Shown: in pieces, positions 16,987 through 26,293 of the stretch
Layout of the letters: each line of letters begins with the position of its first letter
How positions within the stretch are numbered: the first letter of the stretch is position 1
Assembly: GCF_030694085.1 (NCBI RefSeq)
Contig: NZ_JAUXZE010000042.1
Location: 62,001 to 126,000, forward strand
DNA: 64,000 bases
Origin: Tabrizicola sp.
Lineage (GTDB): Bacteria; Pseudomonadota; Alphaproteobacteria; Rhodobacterales; Rhodobacteraceae
Reading direction: 5' to 3'
The notes under the pieces: model-generated
What the model was told of the DNA's origin: nothing
The model's database searches: none
The model's input: the letters and a program-made list of their open reading frames with translations, nothing else
Translations under genes and position numbers: made by a program

Positions 16987-18212
16987 GGCTCGCGGATGAT
17001 CGCGGCCGCGCGGAGTTCTTCCAGATAGCCCTCGGCCAGGCCTTCCAGCTTCTGGTTGATCACCCGGTCACGCACCTGGGCGCGGGTCGGGGCCGGGTCC
17101 AGCACCGCCTCGCGCCCGCACAGCATCAGCATCCGCCGCAAGCCGCCCCGCGTCAGCGCAACCGAGATCTCGCCCGGGTCCAGCTTCGCCAGCTCCAGCG
17201 CCACGTCGCCCGGAACCTCGCCGATCCCGGCCTTGGTCAGCGTCACCCGGTCCGCTTGCCCATCGGCCTCGGCCTGCAGCATGGCACAATCATCCGCCGC
17301 CGCCCGGATCCGGCCGATTTCGGCGGCATCGTCCGGGACCAGAAGCTCGACCCATTCCACCGAGACCGAAATCGGTTCCGCCGCCGTATCTTCGGCCACG
17401 TCACGCAAGAGGAACAGAACCACGGCGCCCGGCACCGAGACCGGGTCCGAAACCTCGCCCGGGTCCAGCGCCAGGATCTTCTGCCCGATTACCGCCGGCA
17501 GGTTCGACAGGGCAAGCCAATCCAGCCGCCCGCCAGCACCCGCCGTCGGGGCCGCAGAATATTGCCGCGCCGCCGCCGCAAACGCCGCCTCGCCCGACAG
17601 GCTGTCCGACAGGTCCTGCGCCCGGGCCATCGCCGCGTCTTCCTGGCCCGGCGGGGCCGGGATCACCAACTCGCTCGCCAGGACCTGCAAGGCCTTGGGA
17701 CGCACCGAGGCTTCAAGCGCCCGGTCGACGTCCGCCTCGCTGATCGGCACCTGGCCCAGGAACTTGGCCCGCACCACCTGGCGCCACAGCAGGCCCGCCG
17801 CGACGAAATCGCGGAAGGTCTCCGGCGCGATCCCGGCCTTGGCCAGCTCGGTCACGAACTGTTCGGTCGTCAGGTTCGCGCGGCTCGCGAATTCCGCCAG
17901 CCCGTCGGTCAGGTCCTTCTCGGTCAGCTTGATCTTCAGCCGTTCGGCTTCGGTCTGGCGCAGTCGGTCCTCGACCAGCGCCTTCAGCGCCTCGTCCTCC
18001 GGGTTGCCCGGCGCGCGCAGCACCCGCAGGAACAGGGCGCGCTGCTGCACTTCATACTCGGTAATGGCCCGGTCGTTGATATAAAGCCGCGGCGCAAAAA
18101 GGTCCTGCGCCAGGGCCGGAGCCACCATAACCGGAGCCACCATCACCGGAGCCGCCAGCACAAGGCCGATCGCTGCTGCTGCAGCCTGCCGTTTCAGACC
18201 CGAAAATCGCAT
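16983..18212 (-). CDS. surA: Periplasmic chaperone/peptidyl-prolyl isomerase SurA
   Basis: A 409-residue exported protein that escorts outer-membrane proteins, probably including LptD encoded next to it. It has a signal peptide (positively charged start, hydrophobic core, cleavage around APALAQ), a SurA N-terminal domain (ALKALVEDRLRQTEAERLKI) and a parvulin-type domain (LASELVIPA ... GGRLDWLALSNLP). A second parvulin repeat is not obvious. The signal peptide contains a threefold APVMV-like repeat encoded by a 15-bp tandem repeat. It is 49 bases downstream of lptD in the same operon. Confidence 0.92.
   Translation of the reverse strand: MRFSGLKRQAAAAAIGLVLAAPVMVAPVMVAPALAQDLFAPRLYINDRAITEYEVQQRALFLRVLRAPGNPEDEALKALVEDRLRQTEAERLKIKLTEKDLTDGLAEFASRANLTTEQFVTELAKAGIAPETFRDFVAAGLLWRQVVRAKFLGQVPISEADVDRALEASVRPKALQVLASELVIPAPPGQEDAAMARAQDLSDSLSGEAAFAAAARQYSAAPTAGAGGRLDWLALSNLPAVIGQKILALDPGEVSDPVSVPGAVVLFLLRDVAEDTAAEPISVSVEWVELLVPDDAAEIGRIRAAADDCAMLQAEADGQADRVTLTKAGIGEVPGDVALELAKLDPGEISVALTRGGLRRMLMLCGREAVLDPAPTRAQVRDRVINQKLEGLAEGYLEELRAAAIIREP
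18116..18160 (-). repeat. 15-bp tandem repeat inside the surA signal sequence
   Basis: There are three consecutive 15-bp units on the plus strand (CCGGAGCCACCATAA, CCGGAGCCACCATCA, CCGGAGCCGCCAGCA). The first two differ at one base. They encode the repeated APVMV segment of the signal peptide hydrophobic core, so slippage would lengthen or shorten the core in frame by five residues. Confidence 0.8.
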
Positions 18213-18261
18213 CGTTTCCGCCGCTCTTCCTTATTCCCGCGGGTCTTTGGCCCGCCCTTGC

Positions 18262-20400
18262 CTACTGCCTGCAGGTCCGTGCCGGACCCCCGGTAACCCC
18301 GCTGCCGAAGCCCACCAGGTCCAGCGACAGGCCGAAATCCGTCGTCGGGGTCACACTAGTGGATGACGTGAAGCGACGCGAGAGGGAAACATCAAACCGC
18401 ACGCATTCGTTCAGGAACTCCAGACCCAAGCCGGCCAGCGTGCCCTGATCACCCGCGAAATCATAGCGGCCGGATGCCTTGGCAGTCCAGTTGGGCGTCA
18501 CCTTTCGCCGGGCGTCGAAGGTGATCTCCTGCGTGGGATCCGGCCGGTTCTCCAGCGGGTCGGCCACTGCCCAGATCATCGAGGTCGACAGCGCCGTCTT
18601 CGGTCCGCTCAGCGCCAGCCGGGCCTCGGCCTTGGTGACGCTCAGCCCGTCGTCCAGCACCATGCGCCCGGTCAGCGCCAGGGTGTCCGACAGCGTGAAG
18701 GTCGTCGCCGCCAGCCAGTCCGAGGTCGTCCCGGCCAGCCCCGAGCCCGGCCCGAATTGCCCAAGGTCGGCCTCACGGAAGACCCGTCCCACCGTGACCC
18801 CCATCGACCAGCCCCTTGGGTCATGGCGTGTCCAGCTGACCCCGACATTGGCCCGGGGGCCGCGTTCCACTGCGTCCGATCCGGGAAAACGATCCAGGGA
18901 AAACAGGTTGCCCTCATCGAACTCGATCAGGACCGAATCCTCGTTCGGCAGGCTTTCCGCCACCGAGGATGAGAACAGAAGCTGCACCACCGGCTCGATC
19001 ACCTGCACGGCCCCACTGGCTTCGGTCTTGACCCAGGGCCAGCGCAATTCGACCCCGGCCGAGCCATGTGTGCGCGATGTGCTGCCGCCGAAGGTTGCGT
19101 CGTCGGCGATGGTGTAGGCGTCCGCCGTAAGTTCGCCCAGAACCGTCCCTTCGATGCCCATCGGCAGGAAAAGACTGCGCCGCCAGTCGATCCGTGCGGA
19201 AATGCGGCCGACATCGCGGCCATCGGCAATTCCATCGCCGTTGCCGTCCACCGGACTGGCCGAGCTGCGATAATGGTTGTGCGTCTGCAGCCGCAAGCCA
19301 CCCTCACCGCCCAGCGGCCCCAGCGAGAAACGCCTGTGGAACGTCAGGTCGGCGATCACCGTGGGAATCGTGGTGTTGTCCTCGTCATCGCGCAGCGTCT
19401 GGAAGCTGATGATCCGGGCCGAGATATGTTCGTTGCGCCGCGTGCGCTTGACTTCGATCCGGCTGTCCAGCCGGTCGGTGTTGTCGATGCCATAATCCAG
19501 AAGATAGGCCGGGTCGGTCACGGTCTTGCCGTCAAAGCTCAGCTGGAACCGCTCGGGCAGGGTGAAATCGCCTCTGGCGCGCAGGTAGCCACGGGTTTCG
19601 CCGGGGCTCAGCCCGTCCCGGCTGACCGATCCCTCCAGCGTCAGAAGCCCGGTTGCAAAGGCCTGGCGGTAACGCAATCCCAGTGTCTTGCTGTCCCGCG
19701 CGGTCAGGTAGGGTGTCAGGGTCACGTCGGCCGATGTGCCCAGCACGATGAAGTAGGGAACCTTGATCCCGGTCCCCAGGTCCGAGGTCGTGCGGATCGA
19801 TGGCATCAGAAAGCCCGTGGCCCGCTTCAGCGTCGGGTCCGGCATCCGCAGGCGCGGGATGTAAAGGACCGGGATGCCCGCCAGCCGGAACTGCGCGCGG
19901 TCGAAATAGATCTGTCGCGCCACCTCGTCATGCACCACCCGGCGCGCGCGGATCTCCCACAGGGGTGTCGGATCTCCCGGGCAAACCTTGCACGACGATG
20001 CAGTGACGGTCTGCAAGGCCGTATACCGGCCCGCGACGCGCATCATCCGGTTGGCCGCCAGCTGCAACTGCTGGTTCAGCACCAGCCTTGCGCTGGTCAG
20101 GATGCCTTCGGACAGGTCGGCGGCCAGATCCGCCTGGCCTGCCAGGATCAGGGTTTGCCCCGTGGGTTCGGTCAGGACGATCGGCCCGGTGATTTCCAGA
20201 CGGTCGGTTGCCTGGTCAAAGACGATGCGGCTGGCCTTCAGGCGGTTGCCCCTGAAGAAGACCTCGACATTGCCGTCAGCGATCAACCGGGTGTCGCCGG
20301 CGATCTCCAGGCGGTCCGAGACCAGTGTTGCACTGTCCTGCGCCTGGGCGGGCAGGGCGAGGGTGATCAGGACCGCCAACAGGGCCAGAAGCCGCGACAT
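18262..20400 (-). CDS. lptD: LPS-assembly protein LptD
   Basis: A 712-residue outer-membrane beta-barrel that, with LptE, inserts lipopolysaccharide in the outer leaflet. It has a signal peptide (MSRLLALLAVLITLALPAQAQ), an LptA/OstA-like beta-jellyroll N-domain (ATLVSDRLEIAGDTRLIADGN), then the LptD barrel. Cysteines occur in CKVC near residue 150, NEC near the end and TC three residues from the C-terminus; they could form the inter-domain disulfides known from E. coli LptD. It starts one base after the lptG stop. Context with lptF, lptG and surA makes the assignment firm. Confidence 0.95.
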   Translation of the reverse strand: MSRLLALLAVLITLALPAQAQDSATLVSDRLEIAGDTRLIADGNVEVFFRGNRLKASRIVFDQATDRLEITGPIVLTEPTGQTLILAGQADLAADLSEGILTSARLVLNQQLQLAANRMMRVAGRYTALQTVTASSCKVCPGDPTPLWEIRARRVVHDEVARQIYFDRAQFRLAGIPVLYIPRLRMPDPTLKRATGFLMPSIRTTSDLGTGIKVPYFIVLGTSADVTLTPYLTARDSKTLGLRYRQAFATGLLTLEGSVSRDGLSPGETRGYLRARGDFTLPERFQLSFDGKTVTDPAYLLDYGIDNTDRLDSRIEVKRTRRNEHISARIISFQTLRDDEDNTTIPTVIADLTFHRRFSLGPLGGEGGLRLQTHNHYRSSASPVDGNGDGIADGRDVGRISARIDWRRSLFLPMGIEGTVLGELTADAYTIADDATFGGSTSRTHGSAGVELRWPWVKTEASGAVQVIEPVVQLLFSSSVAESLPNEDSVLIEFDEGNLFSLDRFPGSDAVERGPRANVGVSWTRHDPRGWSMGVTVGRVFREADLGQFGPGSGLAGTTSDWLAATTFTLSDTLALTGRMVLDDGLSVTKAEARLALSGPKTALSTSMIWAVADPLENRPDPTQEITFDARRKVTPNWTAKASGRYDFAGDQGTLAGLGLEFLNECVRFDVSLSRRFTSSTSVTPTTDFGLSLDLVGFGSGVTGGPARTCRQ

Positions 20401-20401
20401 G

Positions 20402-21499
20402 TCAGCCTTCCTCCAGGTGAAGAAGCAGGCCAAGCGACAACATCACCGCTGCGACCGGCGGGCTCCAGGCCGCCAGCAGGATCGGGATCTGCCCGCTGTC
20501 CCCCAAGGCCTGCGCGAAGTTGCGCAGGAAGTAGAAACCAAAGCCCGCCAGCAGTGCAAACAGCACCATCCGCCCGGTGCCCCCGAACCGGACATGCCGC
20601 ATGGTGAACCCCGCCGCGACAAGCACCATCGCCGCCATCAGCATCGGAAGCGCCAGTTCCATCTGGTACCACAGCTTGTAGGCCTGCGCCGAGAAGCCCG
20701 CGCGTTCCAGATCGGCGATATAACCCGGCAGGTCCCAGAACCCGATGGCCGAGGGCGTGCCGAAACTGTCGCGGATGCGCTCTGGCGTCAGGTCCGAGGG
20801 CAGGGCGACCGGCCCTTCGGCCTTGACTGCCGACAGTTCGGGGTTCGCCGCCGTCAGGTCCCAGGTCTTGGTCCCCGTCAGTTCCCAGGCGCCCTCGACC
20901 AGCTTCGCCGTCTCCGCCTCGATCCGCCGCGTCGGGCGGCCTTCCTGGTCAAACCCCAGGAACGTCACGCCGAAGAGTTCTGTCCCGTCCAGGTTCGACC
21001 GCGCCGCCTGGATGACCGTCTGCCCCTCGCCCGAACCCTGCCGCAGCCACAGGCCCGTGTCGGCCACCGACAGGACTGACCGCCCACCCTGGCTCAGCGC
21101 CGCGCGCGCGTCGTCATAGGCCTTCGATGTCGCCGCCACCAAGGGGTTGAAGAAGGCCACCGCCAGAAGCCCCAAGCCCACCGAGACCACCAGCGGCGTC
21201 ACCAGAAACCGCAGCGCCGACCGCCCGGCCGCGCGCACCACCACCAGTTCCGACGACCGCGCCAGCCCCAGGAAATTCGCGATCGCCCCCAGGATCAGGA
21301 TCAAGGGCAGGATGCGGTACAGCGTCTCGGGAACGCTGAGAAGCGACAGCCGCGCCGCGCCCGCCAGCCCCACGCCCGCATCGGAAAAGCGCCGCAGCTG
21401 CTCGATCATGTCGATCAGCATCAGGATCACGAAGAAGGCCAGGAACACCCGGCCCACCGACCCCAGGAACCGCCGCGCGATGTAAAGACTTAGCGTCAT
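20402..21499 (-). CDS. lptG: LPS export ABC transporter permease LptG
   Basis: A 365-residue inner-membrane subunit of the LptB2FGC machine that extracts LPS from the inner membrane. YjgP/YjgQ-family traits are seen: MTLSLYIARRFLG at the start, six membrane helices (three at each end), and a central periplasmic jellyroll domain (about residues 135-265). The SSELVVVRAAG segment is the cytoplasmic coupling helix that docks on LptB. Its ATG overlaps the lptF stop (ATGA). Confidence 0.95.
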   Translation of the reverse strand: MTLSLYIARRFLGSVGRVFLAFFVILMLIDMIEQLRRFSDAGVGLAGAARLSLLSVPETLYRILPLILILGAIANFLGLARSSELVVVRAAGRSALRFLVTPLVVSVGLGLLAVAFFNPLVAATSKAYDDARAALSQGGRSVLSVADTGLWLRQGSGEGQTVIQAARSNLDGTELFGVTFLGFDQEGRPTRRIEAETAKLVEGAWELTGTKTWDLTAANPELSAVKAEGPVALPSDLTPERIRDSFGTPSAIGFWDLPGYIADLERAGFSAQAYKLWYQMELALPMLMAAMVLVAAGFTMRHVRFGGTGRMVLFALLAGFGFYFLRNFAQALGDSGQIPILLAAWSPPVAAVMLSLGLLLHLEEG

Positions 21500-22608
21500 G
21501 CGAAGGCCCGCCGCCGCCGGGGCCTCTGCGCCCACCACAGCATCGCCCCCGCCATCAGGATGCCCGCCAGCGGCCCCGCATAGACCACAGGCCAGGCGCC
21601 CTCCCGCTCCAGCGCCACGCTTCCGCCCCAGGTCCAGACCAGCTGCAGCGCGATCAGCAGGCCCACCGCCACCGCCATCTGCCGCCACAGCCCGAAGCGC
21701 GAGAACGCCCCCTGCATCAGCGCCGCAAAGCCGATCAACGCTGCTGCCACCGCCAGAAGCGGGCCCGCCAGCCGCGAATGACCCTCCTCCTGCATCTGCG
21801 CGACTGTCGCCCCCGTCTCCGCCGCCGCCTCGGGGCGGCCCTCCAGCAGGATCCGCGTCGGCAGGGCGTTCAGCGCGATCTGCCCGGCACCGCCGACCGA
21901 AATCAGCCCCGCCAGGTCCAGCGTGAAATCAGAGAACCGCGTCACCGCCATGCGCCCGCCCTCGCGTGTCAGCCGCTGGGTCGCGCCATCGACCATCACC
22001 AGCTTCGGCGCCACCTCGCCGCGCACCAGAAAGGCCTTGCGCGCCGTATGGACCGCCCGGTCGGTCTCGGACCGCTCATCGGCCAGGAACAGGTCCAGAA
22101 TCTCGCCGGTGGGGCTGATCTCGCGGATGTAAAGCGTGATCCCCTGCGAGGGATGCAGGAACTGCCCCGCCGTCAGGAACCGCGCCGTGACGTTCTGCGA
22201 GATCTCCGCCGACCGTTCGCTCAGAATGCGCTGGCTGGCCGGGACCAGGAAATTCGTCAGGACAAGCTGCATGACCATCACGGTCACCCCGAAGTACAGC
22301 ACCGGCCGCGCCAGCCGGAAGGCCGAGAACCCCGTGGCCTGCATCACCACCAGCTCGCTTTCCTGCATCAGGCGGTTGACCACATAGACCGTCGCCGCAA
22401 AGGCCGCGATCGGCAGCACCAGCCGGATCGCATTCGGCAGCGTCAGGACCGAAAACTCCAGAAACACCAGCGCCGACTGCCCGTCACCGATCAGCTGGTC
22501 GAACAGGCCCACCGCCCGGTTGACCCAGTAGACCGCGACCAGCACCAGCGCGAAGAAGCCGAACAGCGACAAGAGCTGCGACATCAGATATCTGTCGAAT
22601 CTAGACAC
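21496..22608 (-). CDS. lptF: LPS export ABC transporter permease LptF
   Basis: A 370-residue partner of LptG. The start is GTG (MSRFDRYLMSQLL), followed by six helices in a 3+3 arrangement and a periplasmic beta-jellyroll. The coupling helix ESELVVMQATGFSAFRLARP is clear. It is the first gene of the minus-strand operon lptF-lptG-lptD-surA-pdxA-rsmA, divergent from pepA across 163 bases, so the promoter is expected in 22609-22771. Confidence 0.95.
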   Translation of the reverse strand: MSRFDRYLMSQLLSLFGFFALVLVAVYWVNRAVGLFDQLIGDGQSALVFLEFSVLTLPNAIRLVLPIAAFAATVYVVNRLMQESELVVMQATGFSAFRLARPVLYFGVTVMVMQLVLTNFLVPASQRILSERSAEISQNVTARFLTAGQFLHPSQGITLYIREISPTGEILDLFLADERSETDRAVHTARKAFLVRGEVAPKLVMVDGATQRLTREGGRMAVTRFSDFTLDLAGLISVGGAGQIALNALPTRILLEGRPEAAAETGATVAQMQEEGHSRLAGPLLAVAAALIGFAALMQGAFSRFGLWRQMAVAVGLLIALQLVWTWGGSVALEREGAWPVVYAGPLAGILMAGAMLWWAQRPRRRRAFA

Positions 22609-22771
22609 GCCTGCGCCGGCCCCTACAACATCTAGGCGCGACCCTAGCGGAATTCACCGGCGGCGAAAACTGCTATCTGGCCAAGCGCCGGGCGGGGTTG
22701 TAGCGTCCCGGCAAGCCGCCGCCGAGTGTGAAAAACCCGATGCGGAAAACCGTCTGACGAAAGAGAACGCA

Positions 22772-24241
22772 ATGCCGAAACCCCTGCCGATCCAGTTCCA
22801 GGCCACCGATCTTGAAGCCCTCGCCGCCCAGAAGGGCCGTATCGCCGTGCTGGCCGACGCGGACCAGCCGGCCAGCCCCGGGTTCAAGCGGCTTGACCGG
22901 CTGACCAAGGGCGCGCTGACCCGCGCGGCCGGGTCCGAGGCCTTTGGCAAACTGAAGCCGGGCGAGGCGATGGACCTGGCCTATCTGCCGGGCCTTGCGG
23001 CTGATGCTGTCCAGCTGATCCGGCTGGGCAAGAAGGCTGATCAGACCCAGGCTCGCAAGGCCGGGTCGGCTGTGGGCAAGTCGCACGGGGCAGGGGGCTC
23101 GCTTGTCCTGGCCGAGGGCCACGCCCGCGCCGCAGACATTGCCTTCGGCCTTGCCATGCGCGCCTATGACTTCGACACCCACAAAAGCGGCGAAAAGTCC
23201 GTCCCCGGACCCGTCACCCTGATGGCCACCAACCCCGAATCCGTCGCGAAGGCCGCAGCGCCGATGGCCGCCGTCGCCGAAGGCGTCTTCTTTACCCGGG
23301 ACCTGGTGAACGAACCGGCCAACGTCCTGACAACGCACGATTTCGCGGCCCGCTTGGCCGCCATGCATGAACTGGGCCTCGACGTCGAGATCCTGGAAGA
23401 AGAAGACCTTATGAAACTCGGCATGGGTGCGCTTCTGGGCGTGGGGCAGGGGTCGGAAAGCCCCTCGAAGGTCGTCGTCATGCAGTGGCACGGCGGTGCA
23501 AAGGGCGAGGCGCCCTTCGCACTGATCGGCAAGGGCGTGGTCTTCGACACCGGCGGCATCTCGATCAAGCCCGCTGCGGGCATGGAAGAGATGACGATGG
23601 ACATGGGTGGGGCTGGCGTCGTCGCCGGAGTGATGCGGACGCTCGCCTTGCGCAAGGCCAAGGCCAATGTCGTCGGCATCGTCGGCCTGGTCGAGAACAT
23701 GCCCGACGGTCGCGCGCAGCGTCCCGGCGACGTCGTGAAATCGATGAAGGGCGACACGATCGAGGTGATCAACACCGACGCCGAGGGCCGCTTGGTCCTG
23801 GCCGACGTGATGTGGTACGCGCAGGAACGCTTCAAGCCCACCGGGATGATCGACCTCGCGACCCTGACCGGCGCGATCATCATCGCCTTGGGCCATGAAA
23901 ACACCGGCGTATTCTCCAACAATGACGACCTTTGCAACGCCTTCCTTGCGGCCGCCAAGTCAGAGGGCGAGGGCGCCTGGCGGATGCCGATGGGCGACGC
24001 CTATGACGCCAAGCTCAAGTCCCGCATCGCCGACATGATGAACGTCGGCGGCCGCGACGGGGGGGCGATCACTGCGGCGCAGTTCCTTCAGCGCTTCGTC
24101 AAGCCAGACATGCCGTGGTGCCACCTCGACATCGCAGGCACGGCGCTGCTGAAGGCTGACACCACGCTGGCGCCGAAGGGTGCGACCGGCTGGGGCGTCA
24201 TGGCGCTGGACCGGTTGATCCGCGACCGGTTCGAAAAGTGA
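22772..24241 (+). CDS. pepA: Leucyl aminopeptidase PepA (M17)
   Basis: A 489-residue cytosolic two-metal aminopeptidase that removes N-terminal residues from peptides. The catalytic region is intact: GKGVVFDTGGISIKP (metal- and substrate-binding Lys and Asp), MDMGGAGVV, and NTDAEGRLVLADV with the signature Asp/Glu ligands. The N-terminal macro-like domain is more variable, as usual. E. coli PepA also acts as a DNA-binding architectural protein in Xer recombination; that role is not established here. The gene pair pepA-holC is common in proteobacteria. Confidence 0.96.
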   Translation: MPKPLPIQFQATDLEALAAQKGRIAVLADADQPASPGFKRLDRLTKGALTRAAGSEAFGKLKPGEAMDLAYLPGLAADAVQLIRLGKKADQTQARKAGSAVGKSHGAGGSLVLAEGHARAADIAFGLAMRAYDFDTHKSGEKSVPGPVTLMATNPESVAKAAAPMAAVAEGVFFTRDLVNEPANVLTTHDFAARLAAMHELGLDVEILEEEDLMKLGMGALLGVGQGSESPSKVVVMQWHGGAKGEAPFALIGKGVVFDTGGISIKPAAGMEEMTMDMGGAGVVAGVMRTLALRKAKANVVGIVGLVENMPDGRAQRPGDVVKSMKGDTIEVINTDAEGRLVLADVMWYAQERFKPTGMIDLATLTGAIIIALGHENTGVFSNNDDLCNAFLAAAKSEGEGAWRMPMGDAYDAKLKSRIADMMNVGGRDGGAITAAQFLQRFVKPDMPWCHLDIAGTALLKADTTLAPKGATGWGVMALDRLIRDRFEK

Positions 24242-24326
24242 GGCTCCTCGCTCGCGTTACGCGTCGCTCTTCGCCGGGCGGCGCACCAGCGAGGAGAAGT
24301 CGACGACGCACGACGAGCGGTGCCTA

Positions 24327-24794
24327 ATGGGCACGGTGATGTTCTTCCACCTGATGCAATCGGCCCCCGCCGATACGCTGACCATCAACGCGCCGCGCGC
24401 CTTGGGGCAGGGCTGGCGCGTCATGGTGCGCGGCACCGACCTTTCGGCGCTGGACCGGCTGGATCAGGCTCTCTGGCTGAAAGGCGGCGACGACAGCTTT
24501 CTGCCGCATGGGCTGGAGGGCGGGCCCCACGACGCGGACCAGCCGGTGCTTCTGGGCCTTGGTCACCCGGTAAATGGCGCAAAAGTCCTGGCACTGGTCG
24601 ACGGGGCCGAAGCCACGGACGCCGAGATCGCCGCGATGGAGCGGGTCTGGGTCCTGTTCGACGGCAACGACCAGGCGCGGCTGCAAGCTGCCCGTGGCCA
24701 GTGGAAGACGATCACCACCGCCGGTCACGCGGCGCAATACTGGTCCGAGGAATCTGGTCGCTGGGAGAAGAAGGCCGAAAGCGCCGCCGGTTAG
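24327..24794 (+). CDS. holC: DNA polymerase III chi subunit HolC
   Basis: A 155-residue protein with the HolC pattern: MFFHLMQSAPADTL, ALGQGWRVMVRG, LDQALWLKGGDDSFLPHG and the later VWVLFDGND. Chi links the clamp loader to single-stranded DNA-binding protein at the replication fork. It follows pepA by 85 bases; the gap contains a long inverted repeat (CTCCTCGCT 24244-24252 with AGCGAGGAG 24288-24296). The ATG at 24327 has no clear ribosome site and an ATG four codons later is possible. Confidence 0.92.
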   Translation: MGTVMFFHLMQSAPADTLTINAPRALGQGWRVMVRGTDLSALDRLDQALWLKGGDDSFLPHGLEGGPHDADQPVLLGLGHPVNGAKVLALVDGAEATDAEIAAMERVWVLFDGNDQARLQAARGQWKTITTAGHAAQYWSEESGRWEKKAESAAG

Positions 24795-24804
24795 GGTTCG
24801 GGAC

Positions 24805-24850
24805 AAGTTTCTTCGAAGAACTTTGCAGGATTCTGCGAAGGATTCTGGCC
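24805..24850. repeat. TTCGAA-centred double-palindrome repeat, copy 1
   Basis: Two imperfect palindromes separated by a short GCA-containing spacer: one around TTTCTTCGAAGAACTTT, then GCAGGATTCTGCGAAGGATTC, ending TCTGGCCC. The arrangement and the ending match the element at 40882-40929 (GAAGGATTCTGACCC). It lies just 3' of holC. Confidence 0.55.
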
Positions 24851-24861
24851 CGGAAAAATGG

Positions 24862-24876
24862 TTAAGGCCACCTTAA
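24862..24876. promoter_or_regulatory. CtrA-type box TTAA-N7-TTAA in a convergent gap
   Basis: TTAAGGCCACCTTAAC contains a full CtrA consensus and is at the same time a perfect inverted repeat (GTTAAGG/CCTTAAC). It sits between two convergent genes, so no ordinary promoter is expected here. It may be a hairpin rather than a binding site. Confidence 0.35.
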
Positions 24877-24904
24877 CAGAAAAACACAAGTAATTGAAAA
24901 TAAA

Positions 24905-24933
24905 TAGAAAACAAAATATGTCCACCGTGGACA
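24905..24933 (-). terminator. Probable intrinsic terminator of the aspartic protease gene
   Basis: Directly after the protease stop on the minus strand comes the inverted repeat TGTCCAC-G-GTGGACA (24919-24933), then a T-rich run (TATTTTGTTTTC). The usable stem is short, about 5-6 bp once a loop is allowed, but the U-rich tail and position fit termination. Confidence 0.55.
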
Positions 24934-24934
24934 C

Positions 24935-25510
24935 CTACTGCCGCAGCACCAGTTTTCCCCCGTCGAACTCCATTCGGAACTGCCCCAGGTAGTCCATCCC
25001 CAAGAGCGACTGATCCAGCGTCCCCTCGGTCACGAAGGCCCCGAATCGCTCATTGCGGAACGGCCCCAACTCGACCGCCTCCAGCGTGACCCGTGCCGTT
25101 CGGACCACCCCGTTGGCCGTGTTGGCCTGCCCGCGGAACTCCAGCTCTGCAAGGTCAATCCCCAGCCGCTTGGCATCCTTTCCCGCCAGCACCAGTCCCG
25201 AAGCCCCGGTGTCGACCATGAAGGGCACCGCAGTCCCGTCGATCATCAGGGTAAGATAATAGTGCCCGTCGACCGACCGTGGCACCTCGACCTCACCCGC
25301 TGCGCCGACCTCCTGGATTGGCATCACATCCCGCCGGATATCCGACCACAGCCCGTAGCCCGCCATCATGCCCACGAAGATCAGCCCCCAGGCCAGCGCC
25401 ATCCGCAGCGCCTGACCCATGCGCTGGCGAAACTCCACCAGCACCCAGCCGCCCAGAGCAGCCAGGATCAGCGCCAGGTAGCCCACGCGGGCCAGGGTCT
25501 CTCCGTCCAT
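24935..25510 (-). CDS. Retropepsin-like aspartic protease, membrane-anchored (TIGR02281-type)
   Basis: A 191-residue protein with two N-terminal hydrophobic segments (about residues 8-26 and 36-55) and a C-terminal single-domain aspartic protease fold. The active-site motif FMVDTGASGLVL is intact; the later LLGMDYLGQFRMEFDGGKLVL matches the second family block. Such proteins would act as dimers on the periplasmic side; substrates are unknown in this group. It is in the same direction as the marC-type gene, 51 bases downstream of it. Confidence 0.88.
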   Translation of the reverse strand: MDGETLARVGYLALILAALGGWVLVEFRQRMGQALRMALAWGLIFVGMMAGYGLWSDIRRDVMPIQEVGAAGEVEVPRSVDGHYYLTLMIDGTAVPFMVDTGASGLVLAGKDAKRLGIDLAELEFRGQANTANGVVRTARVTLEAVELGPFRNERFGAFVTEGTLDQSLLGMDYLGQFRMEFDGGKLVLRQ

Positions 25511-25561
25511 CCAAACCTCCGGTTCAGGCAGATATGGGGGCAGGCAGGCGACTTGGAAAGA

Positions 25562-26182
25562 TCACCCGATCAACCCCGTGCCCTTCACCCCGTCGATCAC
25601 GAACTGCACCGACAACGCGGCCAGCAGCATCCCCAGCAGTCGCGTGATGACGATCACCCCGGTCCGGCCAAGCATCCGCTCCAGGGGCGGCGAAGCCAGC
25701 AGGAAGGCATAGGTCACAGCCATCATCGCCAGCATCAGCCCCAGCACAGCCAGGGTCCCCGGCCAACCCGGCCCCGCCTCGCCGACCAGAAGGATCACCG
25801 AGGCGATCGCCCCTGGCCCTGCGATCAGCGGCGTCGCCAGCGGGAAGACCGAGGGGTCGTGATCCGGCTCGGCCTGCTGCCCCTCCCGCCGCTGCGTGCG
25901 CCGTTCGAACAGCATGTCAAGCGCAGTTAGGAACAGAAGAATCCCCCCGGCAATGCGGAAAGCCGGCATCGAGATCCCGATGAAGGTCAGGATCGCTTCA
26001 CCCGCGACCCCGAACAACAACAAGAGCGCCGCCGCAATAAGACAAGCCCGCCGCGCCATCGCCCGCCGCTTCTCCGGCCCCATGCCTCGGGTCAGCGCGA
26101 TGAAAAGCGGCACCAGGCCGGGCGGGTCGATCACCACGAATAGCGTGGCGAAGGCGGTGATAAGGAAGGCAGTCTCGGGCAT
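25562..26182 (-). CDS. MarC-family integral membrane protein
   Basis: A 206-residue, six-helix inner-membrane protein of the MarC/UPF0056 family. Typical blocks are FVVIDPPGLVPLFIAL, FRIAGGILLFLTALDMLF, PLATPLIAGPGAI and the final TRLLGMLLAALSVQFVIDGV. The family was once linked to multiple antibiotic resistance, but a transport activity has not been demonstrated. An AT-rich upstream region (26294-26351) with two identical palindromes probably carries its promoter and operators. Confidence 0.9.
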   Translation of the reverse strand: MPETAFLITAFATLFVVIDPPGLVPLFIALTRGMGPEKRRAMARRACLIAAALLLLFGVAGEAILTFIGISMPAFRIAGGILLFLTALDMLFERRTQRREGQQAEPDHDPSVFPLATPLIAGPGAIASVILLVGEAGPGWPGTLAVLGLMLAMMAVTYAFLLASPPLERMLGRTGVIVITRLLGMLLAALSVQFVIDGVKGTGLIG

Positions 26183-26293
26183 CGCGGCTCCACGGTTCTC
26201 CGCAGGCTAGGCGGCGCGCTGCGGTTTGGGAAGCGGAACCTCAGCACAGCCAATGCTGGTGAGCGACCCGCTATGGCCTGGATCTTGATCACT

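Noticed and set aside
24244..24296. Inverted repeat between pepA and holC as a terminator
   Set aside because: The arms are far apart and there is no T-run; pepA-holC are likely co-transcribed.
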